Shown: in pieces, positions 32,867 to 38,674 of the stretch
Layout: each line of letters begins with the position of its first letter
How positions within the stretch are numbered: position 1 is the first letter of the stretch
DNA from: Coprococcus sp.
Lineage (GTDB): Bacteria; Bacillota; Clostridia; Lachnospirales; Lachnospiraceae
Length of the DNA: 38,674 bases
Reading direction: 5' to 3'
Assembly (NCBI GenBank): GCA_016297325.1
Contig: JAEDGW010000010.1
Coordinates: forward strand, 1-38,674
The notes under the pieces: generated by a model
The model's database searches: none
What the model saw: only the letters and a program-made list of their open reading frames with translations
Told to the model about the DNA's origin: nothing
Position numbers and translations under genes: made by a program

Positions 32867-34291
32867 ATGGTTTTTTCGAGCATGGAGTTTTTATTTAGAT
32901 TCCTGCCTATATTTTTGCTTATATATTTTGTCACAAAGCCTAAATACAGGAATGTGGTTTTGCTGCTTGGCAGCCTTATTTTTTATGCGTATGGGGAGCC
33001 CATATACGTATTTCTGATGATGTTTTCTATAGTGTTCAATTATTCTGTTGCGAGACGAATAAAGAGATTCTACGATATTGAGGTTTATTCCGAGATTGAC
33101 TGTTCATTTGAGAGAAACTGCTGGCTTGCGGTTGCCATGGTGTTTGATTTCGGTATGCTGTTTATATTTAAGTATATCAATTTCTTTATAGAGATAGTCA
33201 ACACCGCTGCGGGTACGAAGATATTTGACAGTGTGGCTGTGACGCTGCCGCTTGGAATCAGTTTCTATACTTTCCAGATAACTTCATATATATTTGATGT
33301 GTACAGGCTGAAGTATCAGGCGGATAAGAGCATTATAAAGTTCGGAACTTATGTGAGCATGTTCCCACAGCTCATCGCAGGTCCTATCGTCAATTACGAT
33401 GAGGTTAAGCCTGAGCTTGATAACAGAGAGACAAATGCGGATGACATAGAGCGAGGCGCAACGCTGTTCGTGCTGGGACTTGCGTACAAGGTGCTGCTGG
33501 CTAACAAGATAGCTAGTCTGTGGAATGATGTCCAGACGGTCGGACCTTATGGTATCAACACAGTCACAGCATGGCTTGGTTCATGGGGCTATTCATTCCA
33601 GTTGTTGTTTGACTTCATGGGATATTCAGTCATGGCTATAGGTATAGGGCTGATATTGGGATTCAAGATCCCTGAGAACTTCCTTGACCCATATATGTCA
33701 CACTCCCTCACTGATTTCTGGAGACGCTGGCACGTGACTCTGGGACGTTGGTTCAGGGAATATGTATACATACCTATGGGCGGCAATAGAAAGGGCAAGG
33801 TCAGAATGATACTGGCCATGTTCACCGTATGGATGCTCACGGGATTGTGGCATGGTGCAGATTGGAATTTCCTTATATGGGGACTGTTCCTGTTCGTGTT
33901 CATGCTCATAGAGAAGCTTTTCCTGGGTAAGGCACTAGACAAGGTAAAGATACTTGGACATATATATATGTTCTTTCTCATACCGATATCATGGACAATA
34001 TTCAACATATCAGACCTGAAGCTGCTGGTTCTGTATTTGAGACGTATGTTTGGAATGACCATAGAGGGATCCGTGACGATCCATGCTATGGACAAACTGA
34101 TGATGACAGTCCACACATATTGGTGGCTTATTCTCATATGTATTGTATGTTGTACACCATGGCCGAGGAAACTGATAGAGAGATTCTACAAGAACTGGAT
34201 ATGCAAATTGCTGATGCTGGCACTGTTCTGGTTCTGTGTATATCAGATAGCTAAGGGTGGATCAAATCCATTCCTTTACTTTAGATTTTAG
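32867..34291 (+). CDS. MBOAT family O-acyltransferase (AlgI/DltB-like)
   Basis: A 474-aa polytopic membrane protein. The motifs FLPIFLLIYF, LPLGISFYTFQITSYI, SLTDFWRRWHVTLGRWFREYVYIPMGGN (split here only for description) and the catalytic-His segment MLTGLWHGADWNF identify the MBOAT/AlgI group. Such proteins move acyl groups across the membrane for transfer to exported glycans or teichoic acids. The next gene, 12 nt later, is an extracellular SGNH protein, which is the usual AlgI-AlgX or DltB-DltD pairing. There is no dltA/dltC nearby, so wall-glycan acetylation is more likely than D-alanylation. AGGAG ahead of the ATG. Confidence 0.88.
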   Translation: MVFSSMEFLFRFLPIFLLIYFVTKPKYRNVVLLLGSLIFYAYGEPIYVFLMMFSIVFNYSVARRIKRFYDIEVYSEIDCSFERNCWLAVAMVFDFGMLFIFKYINFFIEIVNTAAGTKIFDSVAVTLPLGISFYTFQITSYIFDVYRLKYQADKSIIKFGTYVSMFPQLIAGPIVNYDEVKPELDNRETNADDIERGATLFVLGLAYKVLLANKIASLWNDVQTVGPYGINTVTAWLGSWGYSFQLLFDFMGYSVMAIGIGLILGFKIPENFLDPYMSHSLTDFWRRWHVTLGRWFREYVYIPMGGNRKGKVRMILAMFTVWMLTGLWHGADWNFLIWGLFLFVFMLIEKLFLGKALDKVKILGHIYMFFLIPISWTIFNISDLKLLVLYLRRMFGMTIEGSVTIHAMDKLMMTVHTYWWLILICIVCCTPWPRKLIERFYKNWICKLLMLALFWFCVYQIAKGGSNPFLYFRF

Positions 34292-34302
34292 GAGGTGGGC
34301 AG

Positions 34303-35490
34303 ATGAAGAAACTTTGGCAGATGATAAAAGGTTGTCCACTTTTCACTATATTGATCCTGTCCGGGATAATTGTGAGTGCCGGGGGATATGTAGGCGCAGC
34401 CCTTGGTGTGTATAAATGGGATGTAAGTTTCAAGCATCCTATGGTGCAGACCGTTCTGACAAATGAGAGGGCAGCTACAGGATCCGACGCCAGCATGGCG
34501 GAGGTCACGACTGCGGCAAATGCCACGACGGAAGCTGCGACAGAGGCTGTAACTGAAAAGAACAGCGGGAAGACAACGGAAAAAGCCAGCACAGAGGCGG
34601 CAAAGACGGATAAAAATGATAAGGCCTCCACGACAGAAAAAAGCTCTGAGAAGACTACAGAGAAAGCGGCAAAGGGTGATAAGACGACGGAGAAGACGAC
34701 GGAAAAGTCTACAGAGAAAGTGACAACTGATAAGACCACCGCTGATGATGGAGACAAGAAGACTCCTGCAATAGACACGGGAGGTTCGTCTGCACCTGTC
34801 AAGAGACCTACAAAGTACAAGCAGGTTGATACGAGAAAATCCAGAAACAGTTGTTACAGGGATGTGACTCAGATAGCACTTGAGACTCAGTATCCATATA
34901 TAAAGGTGGATAAATCATATTTTGATGATGCACTGTTCATAGGTGACTCCAGAGTTGAGGGCCTTGCACTTTACTCCGGCCTTGACAATGCCACATTTGC
35001 ATATATGGAGGGACTGACAACATTTGGCCTGATGAGCGAGAAGATAGCGGCAAATGGAACAGAGACGCTTACCCAGCTCCTCAGTGAGAATACTTATAAG
35101 AAGATATATATCATGCTCGGAATAAATGAAGCGGGATATGATACAGATTCATATGCGTCAACTTATATGGATGCCATATCGCAGATCCAGGGAATGCAGC
35201 CTGATGCCATCGTGTTTATGATGGGATGTATGCATGTGTCAAGTGATTATTCCGACACCCATGACATAGTGAACAATGACAACATAGATGATAAGAATGG
35301 CGCTATAGCAGCCTATGCGGATGGAATCAAGTTGTTTTACCTTGATATGAATACTGCCGTTGATGATGGAAAGGGTGGTCTGATAAAAGATTATACGTGG
35401 GATGACATACACCTTCAGGCGCAGTATTATAGTGTCTGGGAAGATTATATTTATGAGCATGGTCTCAAAGATGATGCATTTAACTTCTGA
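34303..35490 (+). CDS. Membrane-anchored SGNH hydrolase-like acetylation partner
   Basis: A 395-aa protein with an N-terminal membrane anchor (FTILILSGIIVSAGGYVGAAL), a Thr/Lys/Glu-rich linker of TTEK repeats (about 60-165) and an extracellular SGNH domain (about 200-395): FIGDSRVEGL (block I Ser), MLGINEAGY (block III Asn) and WDDIHL (Asp-His). It lies 12 nt after the MBOAT gene with its own AGGAGG site. By analogy with AlgX/PatB/OatA halves it should transfer acyl groups delivered by the MBOAT protein to a surface polymer. The reverse, an esterase, is possible. Confidence 0.83.
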   Translation: MKKLWQMIKGCPLFTILILSGIIVSAGGYVGAALGVYKWDVSFKHPMVQTVLTNERAATGSDASMAEVTTAANATTEAATEAVTEKNSGKTTEKASTEAAKTDKNDKASTTEKSSEKTTEKAAKGDKTTEKTTEKSTEKVTTDKTTADDGDKKTPAIDTGGSSAPVKRPTKYKQVDTRKSRNSCYRDVTQIALETQYPYIKVDKSYFDDALFIGDSRVEGLALYSGLDNATFAYMEGLTTFGLMSEKIAANGTETLTQLLSENTYKKIYIMLGINEAGYDTDSYASTYMDAISQIQGMQPDAIVFMMGCMHVSSDYSDTHDIVNNDNIDDKNGAIAAYADGIKLFYLDMNTAVDDGKGGLIKDYTWDDIHLQAQYYSVWEDYIYEHGLKDDAFNF

Positions 35491-35517
35491 GATCATGCCT
35501 GAGAGCAGGTGTTGTAG

Positions 35518-36393
35518 ATGGCTGGTAGATTTGTGGTAAAAGAAAAATATAAAGGAATCCTGTTCATTATCATGGCGGGATTCTTTTTCTCACTCATGAC
35601 ATTCTTTGTGAGATTATCGGGAGATCTCCCGACTATGCAGAAGGCGTTTTTCAGAAATGCAGTGGCTGCGGTTATCGCAGTTATCATGCTGCTTCGGACA
35701 GAAGAAAAGTTCAAGATAAAGAAGAGCAGCTGGGGTTCGATCGCCATGAGAAGCATATGTGGCACGACAGGACTTATATGCAATTTCTACGCTATAGATA
35801 AACTGAATATTGCGGATGCAAATATACTTAATAAACTGTCACCATTTTTTGCTATCATAGCGTCCTATTTTATCCTGAAGGAGAAGGCAAATAAGGTTGA
35901 GTGGGCGTCTGTTGTACTGGCGTTTACAGGAGCTCTGTTCGTTGTAAAACCATCATTCCATATGGATTTCGTGTATGCCATGGTTGGTGTTGCCGGGGGA
36001 CTTGGAGCTGGCGTTGCATATACATTTGTGAGGAAGCTTGGCAAACAGGGTGAGAGAGGTGCGGTCATAGTTATGTGCTTTTCTGTATTCTCTTGTCTGG
36101 TCACACTGCCATTTATCATTGCGGATCACAAAGCCATGACGTGGCAGCAGACAGTGTGTCTTCTCTGCGCAGGTATGGCGGCTGCCGGTGGACAGTTCAG
36201 TATCACGGCGGCTTACCAGAAAGCTCCTGCCAGGGAGATATCGGTATTTGACTATAGTCAGGTTATATTTGCGGCGATACTCGGATTTGTATTCCTTGAC
36301 CAGATACCGGATGTGCTGAGTATCATAGGATATATAATCATCATAGGAAGTGCTGTGGGTAAATGGTGGTACACCATGAAGCATGACGGATAA
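35518..36393 (+). CDS. EamA/DMT superfamily transporter
   Basis: A 291-aa membrane protein with ten hydrophobic segments in two EamA repeats (about 10-140 and 155-285). Characteristic pieces are ALNKLSPFFAIIASYFILKE-like LNKLSPFFAI, VVLAFTGALFVVKP and ISVFDYSQVIFAAILGFVFL. It is a probable metabolite exporter of unknown substrate. It begins 27 nt after the SGNH gene on the same strand and shares its terminator, so it may belong to the same operon. The ATG is preceded by GAGCAGGTG, a modest site. Confidence 0.82.
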   Translation: MAGRFVVKEKYKGILFIIMAGFFFSLMTFFVRLSGDLPTMQKAFFRNAVAAVIAVIMLLRTEEKFKIKKSSWGSIAMRSICGTTGLICNFYAIDKLNIADANILNKLSPFFAIIASYFILKEKANKVEWASVVLAFTGALFVVKPSFHMDFVYAMVGVAGGLGAGVAYTFVRKLGKQGERGAVIVMCFSVFSCLVTLPFIIADHKAMTWQQTVCLLCAGMAAAGGQFSITAAYQKAPAREISVFDYSQVIFAAILGFVFLDQIPDVLSIIGYIIIIGSAVGKWWYTMKHDG

Positions 36394-36394
36394 A

Positions 36395-36450
36395 AACAAA
36401 AGGCGGATATCAATGATGCTTGCGCATTATCGGTATCCGTCTTTTGTTAG
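36395..36450 (+). terminator. Terminator of the MBOAT-SGNH-DMT operon
   Basis: A long interrupted stem (ACAAAAGGCGGATATC paired with GGTATCCGTCTTTTGT) with a 20-nt loop, followed by TTAGTTAAAAATTT. The T-tract is within the stem arm (CTTTTGTTAG), so efficiency may be modest. Confidence 0.7.
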
Positions 36451-36561
36451 TTAAAAATTTAAAGGAAAGTTTTAATTTGTGATGGTTTTATAATAACGAC
36501 AGACTGTGTTCATTCTGTGTATCATATGTTAAAGAAATATGTTCTTGCACAGATGCGGAGG

Positions 36562-36591
36562 TTGTTAATGGAGGCTGTTACATGTTAAAAT
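36562..36591 (+). promoter_or_regulatory. Candidate promoter of the patatin fusion gene
   Basis: TTGTTA (36562-36567), 18 nt, TAAAAT (36586-36591), about 60 nt before the start. Confidence 0.5.
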
Positions 36592-36651
36592 AGCATTACT
36601 ATTTGTGGATTAGAATGAGCTGATTTTCAAAAATATAAGGGGGACAGCTAT

Positions 36652-38370
36652 ATGGATAAGGAAAAAATGATACAGGAAATACAGGTAAAAACAGAGGAGA
36701 TAAAGGGCAAGGCAGAGGAACTTCAAAAGGCCATTGAAGAGACGATATCGCAGAAGATGCAGATGCGGCAGGAGCAGCATTATACAGAGCTGGGCGGCCA
36801 GAATGAGAATCCGGATGTGGAGATAAAGGATGGATATGGTCTGGTGCTTGGAGGCGGCGGTGGCCGTGGTTCCTATGAGATAGGTGTGTGGAAGGCGCTG
36901 GAGGAATACAGGGATGTGCTGGATATTAAGGCCGTGTCAGGAAGTTCCGTCGGTGCGCTGAATGCGGCACTTTATGCTTGTGGAGATTTGGATAAGGCTA
37001 CCCAGATGTGGTATGACATAACAAATGACAGGATCCTGTCCAACAAGGACATAGACGAGGACAACAGGAACAAGTGGTTTGAATCCATAAAGGATAAGCT
37101 GATGACCATAGACAACCCGGTTATCCAGAGCGCGATAGAGTGCATAGGCCTGGATGCCGTGGCAAAGGGTATGAAGATAAAGGATGGCTTCTTCTCAAGG
37201 GAGGGGCTTATGGATATCCTTGAGAACTCTCCGGTTCTGGACGGTGTGTCCAAGAGCAGTATGAGCTGTTATGCCACATGCCTCAATGTGGAGGGCAAAC
37301 CTACTCCGGAGAGATTTCAGTTATCAGGGATGGAACCTGAGGATATAGAGCGCATACTCCTGGCCTCATCCGCCATACCGGTCATATTTCCAATGGAGAC
37401 CATAGATAAGACGAAATATTATGACGGTGGATTTTTCATTGGCGGGGACAATGTTCCGGTGCAGCCGCTTTATGATGAGGGCTACAGGAAGTTTGTGGTG
37501 GTTCATCTTGATGAGAGAAGGACTGACAGATACGATGATGCGGATATGATACACATCTTCCCATCAATTCCGCTGGGCGGTGCGATAGATGGAATGCTTG
37601 ACTTTTCTCCGGAGGGCGTGGGAAAGAGGATAGCCCAGGGATATGATGATGCAAAGGCTGTATTGGTGGAAAGATTTGGACTCAGGGAGCCGGCGGATAG
37701 CCGGGAAGCGGCCGGTGCTGATGCTTTGCCGGATTCGGAGAACCTGGCAGAAAAGAATCAGGAAGCGCCTCAGGTGATGGCTCATACAGGTGAAAATGAT
37801 GAGGCCGATATCTGGAGCCCGGCAGGCCCTAGGCTGTATTTCACCCGCCATGGACAGACGGTATGGAATGTGGAGAACAAGATATGCGGAGCTACGGATA
37901 TTGAGCTCACGGAGCTCGGACATCAGCAGGCATGTCAGCTCGGCGAGATGATAAAGAATGGGGATTATCACATAGATGAGATACTGTATTCTCCGTTGGT
38001 CCGGGCTTCAAAGACTGCAAGGCATATATCTGAGATCGCGGGAATACCGATGAGGGCAGAGGAGAGACTCCGGGAACAATGTTTTGGCAAATATGAGGGA
38101 ACAGCCAGAAATGGTGCGATATTTGCCAAGGCGAAGACGCACTTCCTTGACCATTACGATGGCGGTGAGACGATGGTTCATCTGTGCCAGAGGGTGTACA
38201 ATCTTCTCGATGAACTTAAGGCGGAAGCCGAGACGACTGGTAAGACTTATCTTCTCGTTGCCCACAACGGGATATCGAGGATAGTACAGTCGTATTTTAA
38301 CGATATGACAAATGAGGAATTCGCAGCATTTGGAATAAAGAACTGTGAGATACGTGAATATAGATTCTGA
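36652..38370 (+). CDS. Patatin-like phospholipase fused to a histidine phosphatase
   Basis: A 572-aa cytoplasmic protein in three parts. Residues 1-45 are a predicted coiled coil. Residues 60-345 are a patatin domain: oxyanion GGGGGRGSYEIG, nucleophile Ser99 in GSSVG, and Asp258 in DGG of the Ser-Asp dyad. After a variable linker (about 350-390), residues 395-572 are a histidine phosphatase (phosphoglycerate mutase-like) with His400 in TRHGQT, Glu/Arg segments ERLREQCFGKYEG and His538 in VAHNGIS. Both active sites look complete. Patatins hydrolyse acyl lipids; this branch of phosphatases removes phosphate from small metabolites. Their joint substrate is unknown, perhaps a phospholipid or lysophosphatidate. 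AAGGGGG site before the ATG. Single-gene unit. Confidence 0.87.
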   Translation: MDKEKMIQEIQVKTEEIKGKAEELQKAIEETISQKMQMRQEQHYTELGGQNENPDVEIKDGYGLVLGGGGGRGSYEIGVWKALEEYRDVLDIKAVSGSSVGALNAALYACGDLDKATQMWYDITNDRILSNKDIDEDNRNKWFESIKDKLMTIDNPVIQSAIECIGLDAVAKGMKIKDGFFSREGLMDILENSPVLDGVSKSSMSCYATCLNVEGKPTPERFQLSGMEPEDIERILLASSAIPVIFPMETIDKTKYYDGGFFIGGDNVPVQPLYDEGYRKFVVVHLDERRTDRYDDADMIHIFPSIPLGGAIDGMLDFSPEGVGKRIAQGYDDAKAVLVERFGLREPADSREAAGADALPDSENLAEKNQEAPQVMAHTGENDEADIWSPAGPRLYFTRHGQTVWNVENKICGATDIELTELGHQQACQLGEMIKNGDYHIDEILYSPLVRASKTARHISEIAGIPMRAEERLREQCFGKYEGTARNGAIFAKAKTHFLDHYDGGETMVHLCQRVYNLLDELKAEAETTGKTYLLVAHNGISRIVQSYFNDMTNEEFAAFGIKNCEIREYRF

Positions 38371-38458
38371 TTGGAAAAAGATGTAAAAGCGTGAGGTTAT
38401 ACATGGAATATGTGCATGGCGTTCTAAGTTGGGTTTGCACTTTTTAAAATAAAATTTG

Positions 38459-38577
38459 AAAAAAGAGATAATTTTGTAGCTTATTTTGCTGAAATTTTCT
38501 AAAAAGATACAAAAATGTGAATTAGTGTAGCTTTTTAAGGAATTTTTGAGGAAACACTACAAAATTATCTCTTTTTT
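38459..38577. repeat. Perfect 21-bp inverted repeat with nested hairpin
   Basis: Positions 38459-38479 are exactly complementary to 38557-38577, separated by 77 nt. Inside, CTAAAAAG and CTTTTTAA can form a nested stem. The outer arms end in A6/T6 runs, so the element could terminate transcription from both sides, or it may be a small MITE-like insertion. Part of it resembles 26610-26650. Confidence 0.7.
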
Positions 38578-38604
38578 AGATTTTAGTCTCAAAAAGTGAA
38601 AAAC

Positions 38605-38674
38605 TTAACAAGCTAAATTGGCAAGCTGCGACAGCTCAAACCGCAACAGCTCAAACCGCAACAGTCCAAGCTGC
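38605..38674. repeat. 15-nt tandem array running off the window end
   Basis: Units in 15-nt register: a poor match at 38605, GGCAAGCTGCGACAG at 38620, then two identical CTCAAACCGCAACAG at 38635 and 38650, and a partial unit at 38665. It continues beyond the window. Confidence 0.7.

Larger units (their letters stand above)
38371..38674. other. Gene-free region at the window end
   Basis: AT-rich. It holds the 21-bp inverted repeat element and the start of a 15-nt tandem array listed separately; no ORF is credible. Confidence 0.6.

Noticed and set aside
34281..34820. 179-codon antisense ORF over the SGNH gene linker
   Set aside because: Mirror of the Thr/Lys-rich repeats; the sense frame has anchor and catalytic blocks.

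Overview
The window looks like a chromosomal segment of a low-to-moderate GC anaerobic Firmicute, most likely Lachnospiraceae (Coprococcus/Roseburia-like). The grounds are the gene set (MurT-GatD pair, CmpB-family membrane protein, FtsEX with a PcsB-like M23 hydrolase, two-domain PPK2, tandem surface transglutaminase-like proteins with Cys-pair repeats, GH5 and GH42 glycosidases), strong GGAGG ribosome binding sites and sigma-A type promoters. No rRNA, tRNA, CRISPR array or intact insertion sequence was seen. Everything was read by eye without database searches.

Layout. 1-3.2 kb: operon of a prolyl-tRNA editing protein, a GDSL lipoprotein and an RlmD-type RNA methyltransferase. 3.1-6.3 kb: acyltransferase-3 membrane protein, GH5 glycosidase and a divergent AraC regulator. 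6.4-8.6 kb: a MurT/GatD-like pair in which GatD lacks its catalytic cysteine. 8.6-9.9 kb: small accessory genes and a Thr-repeat surface protein. 10.1-10.9 kb: two tandem 410-bp units, each encoding a 29-32 aa membrane peptide and a convergent short antisense RNA. 11-12.6 kb: PPK2. 12.7-14.8 kb: GH42 with a LacI-type operator in its promoter. 15.1-20.1 kb: two paralogous secreted transglutaminase-like/FnIII proteins. 20.3-23.5 kb: CmpB-like protein, then the remains of a P-type ATPase locus and an array of repeated terminators. 23.6-26.3 kb: thioredoxin, citrate synthase, endonuclease III. 26.9-29.1 kb: uracil permease-uracil phosphoribosyltransferase operon. 29.3-32.6 kb: ftsE-ftsX-M23 hydrolase. 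32.9-36.4 kb: MBOAT acyltransferase, SGNH partner, DMT transporter. 36.6-38.4 kb: a patatin-histidine phosphatase fusion.

The most interesting system is the tandem pair at 10.1-10.9 kb. Each unit has the architecture of the enterococcal par/Fst type I toxin-antitoxin: the peptide mRNA and a short RNA converge on one bidirectional terminator, and a direct repeat makes the 5' part of the short RNA complementary to the start-codon region of the peptide mRNA. The repeats differ between the two units, yet each matches its own peptide gene, which is what two separately specific toxin-antitoxin pairs would require.

Other points of note: the GatD without a nucleophile and its divergent MurT; a P-type ATPase with an in-frame internal deletion removing the actuator domain and DKTGT motif; the patatin-phosphatase fusion; three different degenerate tandem arrays (periods about 20, 16 and 15 nt) in otherwise empty gaps; and a 57-bp terminator-bearing repeat present three times.
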